Part shown: one piece after another, positions 25,070 to 34,110 of the stretch
How the letters are laid out: the number at the start of each line of letters is the position of its first letter
How positions within the stretch are numbered: position 1 is the first letter of the stretch
NCBI RefSeq assembly: GCF_020080045.1
Contig: NZ_CP083451.1
Location: 992,001-1,056,000 of the forward strand
Direction: 5' to 3'
DNA from: Comamonas odontotermitis
GTDB taxonomy: Bacteria; Pseudomonadota; Gammaproteobacteria; Burkholderiales; Burkholderiaceae_C
Length of the DNA: 64,000 nucleotides
Translations under genes and position numbers: made by a program
The notes under the pieces: model-generated
Told to the model about the DNA's origin: nothing
The model's input: the letters and a program-made list of their open reading frames with translations, nothing else
Database searches by the model: none

Positions 25070-26506
25070 ATGGACGTGAGCGAACTGCACTCCCGCTTTG
25101 CCGCCATGCGTGCGGCCAGCCGCGCGGAGCCCGACACGCCATTGCTGCGGCGGCGCGAGCGGTTGCTGCGTCTGCAGAAATTGATAGCAGACAGCGCAGA
25201 CCAGATATGCGCTGCCGTGCAATCTGATTTTGGGCAGCGTTCTGCCAAGGTGACCGAGCTGACCGAGCTGCTGCCACTGCGCAGCCAATTGGCCCAGGCG
25301 CTCGGCCAGCTCAAGCGCTGGGCTGCACCCCAGCGCGTTGCAACGCCTCTGCACTTGCTGCCGACGCGCGCCTGGGTGCAGCCCGTACCGCTCGGGGTGA
25401 TCGGTGTGATTGCGCCATGGAACTACCCGGTACTGCTCGCCTTGGGGCCCGCCATCAGCGCGCTGGCGGCGGGCAACCGTGTCATCGTCAAGCCCAGCGA
25501 GCACACCCCAGCCACCAGCGCCTTGCTGGCAGAGCTGGTAGCGCGTTACTTTGCAGATGACGAAATGGCCGTGCTGGTAGGCGATGCGGGGGCGGCAGCC
25601 GATCTGGCCGCATTGCCACTCGACCATCTGCTGTTCACCGGCTCCACCACCGTAGGGCGCAAGGTGGCGCTGGCGGCTGCCAACCACCTGGTGCCCACGA
25701 CTTTGGAGCTGGGTGGAAAGACGCCGTGCCTGCTGGAGGCAGGCTGCGACATTCACGATGCTGCGCGCAAAATTGCCCATGCCAAGCTCTTGAATGCCGG
25801 ACAGACCTGCATTGCCCCTGATTACGTATTGCTGCCAGCGGGCAGCGAAGCCGCCTTTGTCGATGCCTATGCCGATGCGGTGCGCCAGATGTACCCGCAG
25901 CAGCAGGGCAACCCCGACTACACCTCGATCATCAATGCCGCTCACACCAGCCGTCTTCTGGCCATGCTGGCGCAGGCCGAGCAGGGCGGGGCGCAGCTCG
26001 TCCGCATGGGCGATGACCAGCCTGCCGTGCCGCAAAGCCGGATGGGGGAGGGCATCAGCCGGCAGCTTGCGCCTGTGGTGGTGCTCGGAGCAACGCCGCA
26101 GATGCCATTGATGCAGGAAGAGATTTTCGGCCCCCTTCTGCCGGTGCTGTGCTACGACGAGCGCGAAGATGCGATTGCCGCCATCAACCAGGGGGAGATA
26201 CCGCTGGCGTTTTACTGGTTTGGCAGCGATGCCAGGCAAGGCCTGGATGCGGCCTTGCGTGTACGGGCTGCAGGTGTGTGCATGAACGACTGCCTGCTGC
26301 AGTTCGTACACGATGGCTTGCCGTTTGGAGGCTGGGGTGCGAGTGGCTGGGGCGCTATCCATGGCAGGCATGGATTCATGCGTTTTTCGCACGCAAAACC
26401 GGTGCTGCGCGCATCGCTCTGGTCGCCTGCGAAATGGTTGTACCCCCCATACGGTGGGCGGTTTGACGGCATCATGCGCATGCTCAAGGGCAAGATGCTG
26501 CGCTAA
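25070..26506 (+). CDS. Coniferyl aldehyde dehydrogenase-type aldehyde dehydrogenase
   Basis: This 478-residue NAD(P)-dependent aldehyde dehydrogenase starts at the ATG at 25070, five bases after AAGGAA. Key features are IGVIAPWNYPVLLALGP, the nucleotide-binding FTGSTTVGRKVA, the catalytic glutamate region TLELGGKTPCLLE, and the catalytic cysteine in NAGQTCIAPDYVLLP. The C-terminal segment NDCLLQFVHDGLPFGGWGASG and the positively charged membrane-proximal tail resemble the coniferyl aldehyde dehydrogenase group, which oxidises coniferaldehyde to ferulate. Other hydrophobic aldehydes are also possible substrates. No lignin-pathway neighbours are present. Confidence 0.85.
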   Translation: MDVSELHSRFAAMRAASRAEPDTPLLRRRERLLRLQKLIADSADQICAAVQSDFGQRSAKVTELTELLPLRSQLAQALGQLKRWAAPQRVATPLHLLPTRAWVQPVPLGVIGVIAPWNYPVLLALGPAISALAAGNRVIVKPSEHTPATSALLAELVARYFADDEMAVLVGDAGAAADLAALPLDHLLFTGSTTVGRKVALAAANHLVPTTLELGGKTPCLLEAGCDIHDAARKIAHAKLLNAGQTCIAPDYVLLPAGSEAAFVDAYADAVRQMYPQQQGNPDYTSIINAAHTSRLLAMLAQAEQGGAQLVRMGDDQPAVPQSRMGEGISRQLAPVVVLGATPQMPLMQEEIFGPLLPVLCYDEREDAIAAINQGEIPLAFYWFGSDARQGLDAALRVRAAGVCMNDCLLQFVHDGLPFGGWGASGWGAIHGRHGFMRFSHAKPVLRASLWSPAKWLYPPYGGRFDGIMRMLKGKMLR

Positions 26507-26892
26507 GCGATTGATTTAATTGGGATGTAATGCCTAGGGTAAACGCCTAGCGCAAATATCAACGCTTGCAAACCCTTGCGTAAATTGACCTACAAGCCAA
26601 CCAAGGGACTATCCAAATGATGTCTGGAGTGCGACAATGGAAGGCTTTCGAGCACCACATCCCTTGCGGCGCGCTGTTCCCGCGCTGACTCTTCCATACG
26701 CCCTTAAAACAGCCATCGGCAGCCACAGTCTGCCTTTGCTGCGTGAGCCATGGCGTGCTGCAGACTGCACATGTTGAGCCCCAGAGGTGCTCCATGGGCG
26801 GGACTGGCATCCGGCCGGGCGGGATGGTCGCAGTGTATTACGAGTTGTGCGTGCTTTTTGGTTAATTCATTGATTTTTGTTTTCGGTTATCC
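26507..26892. other. Intergenic region without a recognised gene
   Basis: These 386 bases separate the aldehyde dehydrogenase and acetyltransferase genes. They contain a direct repeat of GCCTAG (26531 and 26546) and several short open frames with no family character. The last 30 bases are AT-rich and may hold the promoter of the next gene. Confidence 0.5.
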
Positions 26893-27429
26893 ATGTCTGA
26901 AACTATCACCATTCTGGTTCGTCCCGCTACGCTTCGTGATGCCAAAGCCATTGCTCAGATCCACGCTTCTGCCTCTGTAGAAGCTTATCGCGGCGTCTTG
27001 CCCGACGATCAGCTCAAAGCCATGTCGTCGGTTGAAAAGCGCCAGGCCTACTGGCGCGAAGCGATCGAGTTTTGCGAACCCCAGGTGCAAGTGGCCGTGG
27101 AAAACGACAAGATCGTCGGTTTTGTGGGCTTCGACCGCTCGCGCGATGCCAAGACCCGCCCCACCACCGGTGAAATCTGGGCCATTTATGCAGCCCCTAG
27201 CCATTGGGACCAAGGCGTTGGCGTGGCGCTGTGGGATGCTGCCCGTGATGGCCTGTCTGAAGAAGGCTGCACGTCGGTGACTTCCTGGGTGCCCCTGCGC
27301 AACGAGCGTGCACTCCGTTTCCATGAATCGGCAGGTTTCAAGCGCGAAATGTCCACCGCCAAGACGGCCACTGTGGGCGCCATCAAGATTGAAGAAGTGC
27401 GCATGCAGCGCTCTTTGATGAACCGCTGA
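26893..27429 (+). CDS. GNAT family N-acetyltransferase
   Basis: The predicted protein has 178 residues. ILVRPATLRDAKAIAQIH is the usual GNAT N-terminal strand-helix, and VGFVGFDRSR and GEIWAIYAAPSHWDQGVG give the acetyl-CoA-binding strand and loop (Gln/Arg-x-x-Gly-x-Gly/Ala position reads DQGVGVA). The ending NERALRFHESAGFKRE is the conserved C-terminal helix. The substrate is unknown. A strong terminator follows. Confidence 0.85.
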   Translation: MSETITILVRPATLRDAKAIAQIHASASVEAYRGVLPDDQLKAMSSVEKRQAYWREAIEFCEPQVQVAVENDKIVGFVGFDRSRDAKTRPTTGEIWAIYAAPSHWDQGVGVALWDAARDGLSEEGCTSVTSWVPLRNERALRFHESAGFKREMSTAKTATVGAIKIEEVRMQRSLMNR

Positions 27430-27483
27430 TAATCTCTCCTCCAGCTGCGACAGCGGATCGCTGCGCAGCGCAGAACATGCTTG

Positions 27484-27512
27484 AAGAGGCCGTCCTGCAC
27501 GGCCTCTTTTGT
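27484..27512 (+). terminator. Terminator after the GNAT gene
   Basis: A perfect 10-bp stem, AAGAGGCCGT/ACGGCCTCTT, with loop CCTGC is followed by TT, G and a run of six T residues. Confidence 0.85.
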
Positions 27513-27555
27513 TTTTTGCGGCTCACGCCGCATGCTTTGCGAGAAAGCAACCACC

Positions 27556-28827
27556 ATGACCAGCGTTCGCCCTGACGGCACAACCGATGCCTCCACCGTT
27601 CCCTTTGCCACCATCCACTGGACCGAAGGGGACGCCGAGCGCAGTGCGCGATGGCGCTGCGAGCGCGGCAGCGCCGCACCGGCCCGCGTGGTACTGGCAG
27701 ACGACACCCTGCCCGCCGATACCGCCTATCGCCTCGCCTGTGAAGGCACGGCATTGCTGTGGCGCGGTGATTTTCAGAACGCGCGCCAACTGCTGCAGGC
27801 CCTGGGCCGGCGGCTGGACAAGACGGGTGAGCGCAGCACCAAGAAGAAGGCGCTGCCTGTACCCTCCGGAGGTGCTGCCAAGAAGGGCATGCCCACCCCG
27901 CAGCAGGCGCTGCCCTTTCACCAGCAGCGCCAGCTGCAGGCCCAGCGCGCGCGCGTGCTGTCGATGGTATTGATCGAGCTGGACGCGCAGTACGGCGTGG
28001 CCCTGCGCCGTGCGCCGCAGGTGGATGCCGCCTGTGCAGAAGCCTGGGGAGTGACCGAAGTCGAAGGCAGTGGCGCACCTGGCAACGTGGTGTCGCTGCG
28101 CGAACTCCAGGCGCTGGTGGGCGCACACGAATGGCGCAAGAAGGGTGTGGAGATTCCCGCACTCACCAAACTGGCACCGCGCGGCTATGGCCGCATCCAC
28201 CCGCACTATGGCGTGTTCTCGCCCGTGCGCGGCGAATACATCGACCTGATCGCCCAGGCACCGCTGCCCACGGCGCTGGCCAAGAAATCCCTGGCTTTCG
28301 ATATCGGCACCGGCACGGGCGTGATTGCCGCTGTGCTGGCGCGCCGTGGGGTACAGCAGGTGGTGGCTACCGACACCGACCCGCGCGCGCTGGCTTGTGC
28401 GGCAGACAATCTGGAACGCCTGGGCGTGGCTGCCAGAGTGACCCTGGCACAGACCGATCTCTTCCCCGAAGGCAAGGCGGCCCTGGTGGTGTGCAACCCG
28501 CCATGGGTGCCGGCCAAGCCCAGCGCGCCAGTGGAGCGTGCCGTGTACGACGAAGGCAGCCGCATGCTGCGCGGCTTTCTGGCCGGTGTATCGGAGCATC
28601 TGGCACCAGGAGGCGAGGCCTGGCTGGTGCTGTCCGATTTTGCCGAGCACCTGGGGCTGCGCCGCCGTGAAGAACTGCTGGCCTGGATTGCAGAGGCCGG
28701 CTTGCAGGTCGTGGGCAAGCACCATATCCGCCCGCGACACCCCAAGGCGCAGGACGAAGCCAACCCGCTGCACCGCGCGCGCGCTGCCGAAGTGACGACG
28801 TTGTGGCGCATGCAGGCGGCCTGGTAA
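27556..28827 (+). CDS. Class I SAM-dependent methyltransferase
   Basis: The predicted protein has 423 residues from the ATG at 27556. The N-terminal 180 residues include a Lys-rich segment (GERSTKKKALPVP) and a helical domain. The Rossmann core begins AFDIGTGTGVIAAVLARRG (motif I), continues with ATDTDPRALACAADNLERLG, and has the active-site motif VCNPPWVPAKP. NPPW/NPPY marks enzymes that methylate amino groups of glutamine side chains, adenine or guanine, as in PrmC, RsmC and RlmG. The target cannot be decided here. It precedes dusC, a tRNA modification gene, across a palindromic repeat. Confidence 0.82.
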   Translation: MTSVRPDGTTDASTVPFATIHWTEGDAERSARWRCERGSAAPARVVLADDTLPADTAYRLACEGTALLWRGDFQNARQLLQALGRRLDKTGERSTKKKALPVPSGGAAKKGMPTPQQALPFHQQRQLQAQRARVLSMVLIELDAQYGVALRRAPQVDAACAEAWGVTEVEGSGAPGNVVSLRELQALVGAHEWRKKGVEIPALTKLAPRGYGRIHPHYGVFSPVRGEYIDLIAQAPLPTALAKKSLAFDIGTGTGVIAAVLARRGVQQVVATDTDPRALACAADNLERLGVAARVTLAQTDLFPEGKAALVVCNPPWVPAKPSAPVERAVYDEGSRMLRGFLAGVSEHLAPGGEAWLVLSDFAEHLGLRRREELLAWIAEAGLQVVGKHHIRPRHPKAQDEANPLHRARAAEVTTLWRMQAAW

Positions 28828-28839
28828 CTTGTTTGCTAT

Positions 28840-28890
28840 TTAATTGATAGCTATTGGCGCATGACAGCTACGCGCCAATGGCAAAAATAC
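28840..28890. repeat. Palindromic repeat, copy 7
   Basis: TAGCTATTGGCGC and GCGCCAATGGC frame a 10-base centre containing AGCTA. It differs from the other copies by having TTGGCGC rather than TGGCGCTT. It fills the methyltransferase-dusC gap. Confidence 0.6.
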
Positions 28891-28903
28891 TCAAATAACC
28901 GTC

Positions 28904-29884
28904 ATGCGATTGCTCCTGGCGCCGATGGAAGGCCTGCTCGACTTTGTGCTGCGCGATGTGCTCACCAGCATTGGCGGTGCAGACCGCTGTGTGTCCGAGT
29001 TCATCCGCATCACAGGCAGCCTGCTGCCTGACAAGGTCTACCTGCGCACCATGCCCGAGCTGCTGAACGCCAGCCATACGGCGGCGGGAATACCGGTGCG
29101 TGCGCAACTTTTGGGAAGCGACCCGGCCAGCATGGCGGCCAATGCGGTGCAGTTGGCGGCCCTGTCGCCCGAAGGCATTGACCTGAACTTTGGCTGTCCG
29201 GCCAAGGTGGTCAACCGCCACGGTGGCGGCGCATCGTTGCTGCAGTATCCCGATGCAATCCATGCCGTGGTGGCGTCTGTGCGCGCCGTCGTGCCGGCGC
29301 ACCTGCCCGTATCGGCCAAGATGCGTCTGGGCTTCAACGACCGCAGCCTGATGCTCGAATGTGCCCAGGCCATGCAGGCCGCAGGTGCCTGCGAGCTGGT
29401 GGTGCACGGCCGCACCAAGCAGGATGGCTACCGGCCTCCTGCCTACTGGGACCAGATCGCCCGCGTCCGAGAGGCAGTGACGATACCGGTAGTGGCCAAC
29501 GGTGAGATTTGGACGGTGGAAGACGCCTTGCGCTGCCAGGCTGAATCAGGTTGCACCGACCTGATGCTGGGCCGCGGCATGGTGGCGGACCCGGGCCTGG
29601 CCTGGCGCATCCGCAAGGCGGTGGCCGAGCGCGCTGGCACACCGCTGCCGCAAGGGTACCGCGATATCGGCTGGCCCGACCTGGTACCGGCCCTGCTGCG
29701 CTTTTGGGAACTGGTCTGCGCCGATCTGGAACCGCGCCAGCGCGCAGGTCGCCTGAAACAATGGCTCAATCTGATGCGCCGAGCCTACCCCGAGGCCGAA
29801 GCGGCTTACCAGCATGTGCGGGTGATGACCGATCAGCGCGCCATCACCGTCTGGCTGGACGAATTGCAGGCCCGCACCCTCTGA
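28904..29884 (+). CDS. dusC: tRNA-dihydrouridine(16) synthase DusC
   Basis: This 326-residue FMN enzyme reduces uridine in the tRNA D-loop. It starts MRLLLAPMEGLLDF, the flavin-binding strand. GIDLNFGCPAKVVNRHGGG contains the catalytic cysteine, and ELVVHGRTKQDGYRPPAYW supplies the conserved His and the RTK segment. PVVANGEIWTVEDA and DLMLGRGMVADPGL bind the FMN phosphate. The tail around WLNLMRRAYPEAE is typical of DusC rather than DusA or DusB. It converges on the phospholipase D-like gene, leaving 8 bases between the stops. Confidence 0.93.
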   Translation: MRLLLAPMEGLLDFVLRDVLTSIGGADRCVSEFIRITGSLLPDKVYLRTMPELLNASHTAAGIPVRAQLLGSDPASMAANAVQLAALSPEGIDLNFGCPAKVVNRHGGGASLLQYPDAIHAVVASVRAVVPAHLPVSAKMRLGFNDRSLMLECAQAMQAAGACELVVHGRTKQDGYRPPAYWDQIARVREAVTIPVVANGEIWTVEDALRCQAESGCTDLMLGRGMVADPGLAWRIRKAVAERAGTPLPQGYRDIGWPDLVPALLRFWELVCADLEPRQRAGRLKQWLNLMRRAYPEAEAAYQHVRVMTDQRAITVWLDELQARTL

Positions 29885-29892
29885 ATACGTTC

Positions 29893-31719
29893 TTACAGCA
29901 TCGAATCTGGTGTAAACGGGCTGATGATCTTGAGCATCAGCCGCAGCGGCAGGCTGGTATCGGGCTCCGTGGTTTCGTCTTGCAACTGGCTACCCTGGGG
30001 TGCCTTCCACACCAGCTTTCCATCCTGCAACACCACATGCCAGGCGCCCGATTGCAGGCCGCGTTCAATCATGTCGGTGGCTTGGCGGGAGAGCTCGCGG
30101 CTGCGCACCAAAACGGCAATCTCGGTGTTCTGCAGTTTGGAGCGCTCGTCCAGGTTCATCGAGCCGGTCACGAACAACTGGCCGTCGAGCACCAGAATCT
30201 TGCCGTGGAGCATGATGCGCTTGCCTTCGAGAAAGCTGTTTTGCCCGCTGCCCACACCAAATGCGGCCCGCAAGGTGCTGTCGTCGCTGATGAGCTCGTA
30301 AAGGTCCACGCCACTGCGAAGCAACTCTTCGCGGTACCTGGCATAGCCCACGTGCGCAATGGGTGCATCGTTTGAAGACAGCGAGTTGGTGAGAATGCGA
30401 ACGCGCACGCCGCGCTCCACCGCAGCCTTGAATGCCGAGCGCATGTCTTCGTTGGGAACAAAGTAGGGCGAGACGATGAGCAAGTCCTTTTTGGCATAGG
30501 CCAGCAGATGGATCAGGCCATCCACCACCGAGTCGGCAGCAGGCGGTGGCTGCGCTACCCCGCTGGCGGAGGCGTGGGAGGCGACCTGTGCAGACCGCAG
30601 GCGGAGTTGGCGCAGGGCTTGGCTCTCCATCACGCCAGGGGCCGTGGTCATGGCTTCGTTCTTGCCATCCGAATCTACGACCGGAATCTTGCTGGGTTCA
30701 TCGGCAATCATCACGGCCCGCGCCCAAACCAGCGGGGTCGTCTGCAGATCCAAAGCCTGCATGTCCCATGCACGGGCGCGCTGCTCGGTGGAGATACTGC
30801 CGCCTCGGGGCTCTCCATCCGGCGGCATGGGGCGTGTGCTGCTGGCACTTCCGCTCAGGGCCGCACCATTGCCAGCGCCTGCAACCTCGCCGGCCTGGGA
30901 CGCCTGCTGCATGGCCAGCAGCTGATCCTTGCTGATCAGCGATTGCACGGGATAGGCGCGTTCGTTGTTCCAGTAACGGTCAAAGCTGCGAGACAGATCC
31001 TTGACCACCGGCCCCAGGATCAACACGTCCGTATCCAGGAAGTTGGAGCTGTCGTCATTGTCGAAATAGGAGTCGCCGAGGTTGCGCCCGCCCATCACCC
31101 CCATCACGTTGTCGGCCAGAAACAGCTTGTTGTGCATGCGCTGCTGGGCGCGCTGAAAATCGGTTGCGGCATACCACATGCGGCTGAAAGGGGAGTCGCG
31201 GCTGCCCATGAGTGGATTGAACATGCGCATCTCGATGTTCGGCTCGAACGCCAGACGCATCACCTGGGCATTGCGCCCGGTGCCATGAAAATCGTCGAGC
31301 AGCACCCGTACCCGAACGCCCCGGCGAGCCGCCTTGACCACGGCATCGAGGAGGCGGGCCGTGCTGGCATCGGCATGGATGGCGTAGTACTGCAGATCCA
31401 GCGTCGTCTGTGCGCCTTGCACCAGTGCCAGGCGTGCGCCATAGGCGGCCTGGGCGCCGGCCAGAATCTGAAAACCCGAGGCTTCGGCACCGGCCTTGTT
31501 CTCTGCCTGCTTGCGCTGGTAGGTGAGCGCCCCCAGGGCGGTGCTGGCAGAGGGCGACACGGCATGGGACATCGGCCTCTCCACTTGGGTGGGCAGCTTG
31601 GTGGCGCAACCTGTCAGCATGGCAGTTGCAATGGCGAGCCCCACAACCCAGCGCAGCGGCCGGGGTGCAGGCAGCGCGTGGGCTGGATTGGCAGAAGAGA
31701 GCGCAGTATCAATGAACAT
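29893..31719 (-). CDS. Phospholipase D-like lipoprotein, cardiolipin synthase C-type
   Basis: The predicted protein has 608 residues. The lipobox LTGC puts the modified cysteine at residue 38, so the enzyme is a membrane-anchored lipoprotein. Two HKD motifs are present: HNKLFLADN with GGRN, and HGKILVLDG with GSMN. Between them lies an insertion of about 120 Ser/Gly/Ala-rich residues (KDQLLAMQQASQAG through SASSTRP) that most relatives lack. E. coli ClsC (YmdC) makes cardiolipin from phosphatidylglycerol and phosphatidylethanolamine and has the same two-HKD layout. A lipase role is also possible. Confidence 0.83.
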   Translation of the reverse strand: MFIDTALSSANPAHALPAPRPLRWVVGLAIATAMLTGCATKLPTQVERPMSHAVSPSASTALGALTYQRKQAENKAGAEASGFQILAGAQAAYGARLALVQGAQTTLDLQYYAIHADASTARLLDAVVKAARRGVRVRVLLDDFHGTGRNAQVMRLAFEPNIEMRMFNPLMGSRDSPFSRMWYAATDFQRAQQRMHNKLFLADNVMGVMGGRNLGDSYFDNDDSSNFLDTDVLILGPVVKDLSRSFDRYWNNERAYPVQSLISKDQLLAMQQASQAGEVAGAGNGAALSGSASSTRPMPPDGEPRGGSISTEQRARAWDMQALDLQTTPLVWARAVMIADEPSKIPVVDSDGKNEAMTTAPGVMESQALRQLRLRSAQVASHASASGVAQPPPAADSVVDGLIHLLAYAKKDLLIVSPYFVPNEDMRSAFKAAVERGVRVRILTNSLSSNDAPIAHVGYARYREELLRSGVDLYELISDDSTLRAAFGVGSGQNSFLEGKRIMLHGKILVLDGQLFVTGSMNLDERSKLQNTEIAVLVRSRELSRQATDMIERGLQSGAWHVVLQDGKLVWKAPQGSQLQDETTEPDTSLPLRLMLKIISPFTPDSML

Positions 31720-31946
31720 GGTGAAGGCGAAAACAGGCGGCAGTCACTATTGTGCGGGGCAAAACAGCGCCCTGTGCATCTGGCAAGGGTTGTAACGGCG
31801 GTGTCCGACGTTATTGGCCAGAGGTGTCTTCAGCGTGCGTCGCGCGCGTGCAACGGCGCGCCGCTTCTTGCGTTGTGGGCTGGCTGGGGCAGGCCCGGCG
31901 GCCTAAGCTGACAACCGCATGATTCATGCGAACCAGGAGGAGATTT

Positions 31947-32192
31947 ATGCGCAAACCATACATTGCATGCACACTAATGGCCGCTTTCATCGGCGTGGCT
32001 TTGCTGGCTCCTCACGATGCCTGGGCCGTCCGCAAACGAGGCACCACCGCCGAAACGCATGCCGCCAAAACCCACAAGGCCAAACGCAGCAAGAACCTGG
32101 GGGGTGAAAGCGCCGCTGAACGCGACCGCCGCCTGCTGCGCGAGTGCAAAGGCTTGCCCAATGCGGGTGCGTGCCTTGGGTATGCAAGCTAG
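31947..32192 (+). CDS. Small exported protein, 81 aa, unknown function
   Basis: The ATG at 31947 is preceded by AGGAGGAG; an ATG seven codons earlier would leave that site inside the gene. MRKPYIACTLMAAFIGVALL followed by APHDAWA is a Sec signal peptide. The mature part is about 50 residues, very basic in its first half (KTHKAKRSKNLGG), and ends ERDRRLLRECKGLPNAGACLGYA with two cysteines that could form a disulfide. I recognise no function. Confidence 0.7.
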   Translation: MRKPYIACTLMAAFIGVALLAPHDAWAVRKRGTTAETHAAKTHKAKRSKNLGGESAAERDRRLLRECKGLPNAGACLGYAS

Positions 32193-32261
32193 GGTGCAGA
32201 CCCGTCAAAAGCGCAGTCCCAGGCTGAACGCGTGGCCGGTGCTGATGAATCCCTGCAGGGT

Positions 32262-32310
32262 AAAATCGCTGCTGGCGCTTATGTGGCAAGCAGTTGCTTG
32301 TCAAAAATCA
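32262..32310. repeat. Palindromic repeat, copy 8, overlapping the ribD stop codon
   Basis: AAAATCGCTGCTGGCGCTTATG is a near-perfect left arm; the right arm (GCAAGCAGTTGCTTGTC) is diverged. The ribD stop codon (minus strand, 32301-32303) lies within the element. Confidence 0.55.
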
Positions 32311-33410
32311 TAGTGGCCGGAGAGGCGGGCGACAATGCGTTGGTCGGCTCCGATGGTGGTGCTCTCCACCATCTCCAGCTGCGGCGCATCTTGTAACTGT
32401 GCCAAAGCCATGCCGCCAAAGGCATCCTGGCCTTGGCCCAGTAGCACAGGGGCCTGGTACAGCACCAGCTCGTCCACCAGCCCGGCCTGCAGCAAGGCGC
32501 CATTCAGAAGGCCGCCAGCTTCTACATGCAACTCGTTCACCTCTCGCTGGCCCAGATCACGCATCAGAGCGGGCAGATCAATGCCTGCGGCATTGGCTGC
32601 AGGCAGGCAGACCACCACTGCACCGGCGGCTTCCAGTGCAGCCCGGCGCCCAGCATCCTCCTGCGCACAATAGATCAGCATCTGGCGTGAGGCTGCAAAG
32701 ATGCGGGCCGTTGGTGGCGTGCGCAACTGGCTGTCCAGCACCACCAGGCGTGGCTGGCGCGGCGTATCGATATAACGGACATCCAAAGCGGGGTCATCTG
32801 CAAGCACGGTGCCAATGCCGGTGAGGATGGTGCAGGCGCGGGCGCGCCAATGGTGACCGTCCGCACGCGCTGCCTCGCCCGTGATCCACTGGCTGCTGCC
32901 GTCGGCCAAGGCCGTCTTCCCATCCAGCGACATGGCAGCCTTGAGCCGTACCCACGGAGTCTTGCGCACCATGCGGCTGAAAAAGCCAATGTTCAAGTCG
33001 CGTGACGCCGACCCGCCGTTCTGCGCGTCGCACACTTCCACAGCCACACCCGCAGCGCGCAATCGTGCAAAGCCGTTGCCCACCACCAGGGGGTTCGGGT
33101 CTGCCACAGCCGCCACTACCTTGGTGATGCCGGCAGCGACCAAGGCATCACAGCAGGGCCCGGTGCGCCCGTGGTGTGAACAGGGCTCCAGCGTCACATA
33201 GGCCGTTGCGCCATGGGTGCCATGCCCGCGCGCAGCCGCATCCCGCAGCGCCATCACTTCGGCATGCGGGCCTCCAGCCCGCTGGGTGTGGCCCTCTCCA
33301 ATGACGCGGCCTTGCCCATCCACCAGTACGCAACCTACACGTGGATTGGGAGAGGTCAGGAAAAGTGCGCTGCCAGCCAGATCCAGCGCCCTGTGCATAT
33401 GTGAGTTCAC
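32301..33410 (-). CDS. ribD: Bifunctional riboflavin deaminase/reductase RibD
   Basis: This 369-residue enzyme performs the second and third steps of riboflavin synthesis. The N-terminal deaminase domain has the zinc site His49-Ala-Glu51, Cys77 and Cys86 (TLEPCSHHGRTGPC). The C-terminal reductase domain has RLKAAMSLDGKTALADGSSQW and later VEAGGLLNGALLQAGLVDEL. No riboswitch is obvious in the 133 bases upstream, before the divergent pilus cluster. The downstream genes of the pathway (ribC, ribBA, ribH) are not in the window. Confidence 0.96.
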   Translation of the reverse strand: MNSHMHRALDLAGSALFLTSPNPRVGCVLVDGQGRVIGEGHTQRAGGPHAEVMALRDAAARGHGTHGATAYVTLEPCSHHGRTGPCCDALVAAGITKVVAAVADPNPLVVGNGFARLRAAGVAVEVCDAQNGGSASRDLNIGFFSRMVRKTPWVRLKAAMSLDGKTALADGSSQWITGEAARADGHHWRARACTILTGIGTVLADDPALDVRYIDTPRQPRLVVLDSQLRTPPTARIFAASRQMLIYCAQEDAGRRAALEAAGAVVVCLPAANAAGIDLPALMRDLGQREVNELHVEAGGLLNGALLQAGLVDELVLYQAPVLLGQGQDAFGGMALAQLQDAPQLEMVESTTIGADQRIVARLSGHYDF

Positions 33411-33543
33411 AAAAAATCTATCTATTGATTGGTTAAGTCTCTATTGTGGCGCGTTTACTAATACAGCTTCCATCTGTCATGTTTTGTCTGCCACCCGTCA
33501 TCCGTTTAACGGTTTATTTTTGTCCGATACTACGCTTGCGGGC

Positions 33544-34095
33544 ATGAGCTACTTATATCCGCAACGCCATTATCAAGGCTTTACAGCCATCGAATTGATG
33601 GTGGTTATTTCCATCATGGCAATACTGACTGCCTTGGCTGCACCCAGTTTTACCGGTCTGATGGAACGCTGGCGCGCCATGCAGACCTTCGATGGGTTGC
33701 AATCAACCTTGTATTTCGCACGCTCCGAGGCCATTCGCCGCGGAGGACATATCACCTTGCGAAAAGAAGCGACCGGCATCAATGATTGCAATTTGGCAAA
33801 TGACTCCGACGAATGGGACTGCGGTTGGTATGTTTTCAGCGATGCCAATGCGAACGGAAATTTTAATAACGGGGATACTCGTCTGCAAGGATTTCTAACG
33901 CCTCGAAATATTCAAGTCACCCGGTCTGAAAGTGGCGCATCCATTGCTTTTGACCGTTGGGGAATGCCTGATGCGCCCTTTGGCTTCACTATTGTTCCCC
34001 AGGGTAAAAATCTCTCAAATTCAGCAGCCATTGGTTTATGCATGAGTCGAGGGGGACGAGTTCGTAAAGTTCCGGTGACGGATTTACCATGTTGA
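33544..34095 (+). CDS. fimT: Type IV minor pilin FimT/GspH-like, copy 1
   Basis: This 183-residue pseudopilin has the prepilin peptidase site QG|FTAIELMVVISIMAIL with Glu5. The hydrophobic helix ends in TALAAPSFTGLMERW, the hallmark of FimT/GspH. Four cysteines and an NDCNLANDSDEW segment lie in the globular domain. The ATG at 33544 gives a short 11-residue leader; no Shine-Dalgarno is seen. It is clearly paralogous to the fimT at 34934 (shared APSFTGL-ERWR, LYxARSEAI-RGG and SGASI-FDR-GM). FimT-type pilins have been linked to DNA uptake and pilus initiation. Confidence 0.88.
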   Translation: MSYLYPQRHYQGFTAIELMVVISIMAILTALAAPSFTGLMERWRAMQTFDGLQSTLYFARSEAIRRGGHITLRKEATGINDCNLANDSDEWDCGWYVFSDANANGNFNNGDTRLQGFLTPRNIQVTRSESGASIAFDRWGMPDAPFGFTIVPQGKNLSNSAAIGLCMSRGGRVRKVPVTDLPC

Positions 34096-34110
34096 GATTG
34101 TTAGTGACTT

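Noticed and set aside
26559..26810. 83-codon minus-strand frame in the aldehyde dehydrogenase-GNAT gap
   Set aside because: Rich in Cys and Trp with no family character or ribosome binding site; looks like a chance frame.
33411..33543. FMN riboswitch upstream of ribD
   Set aside because: The 133-base gap lacks the conserved RFN-element blocks and also serves the divergent fimT gene.
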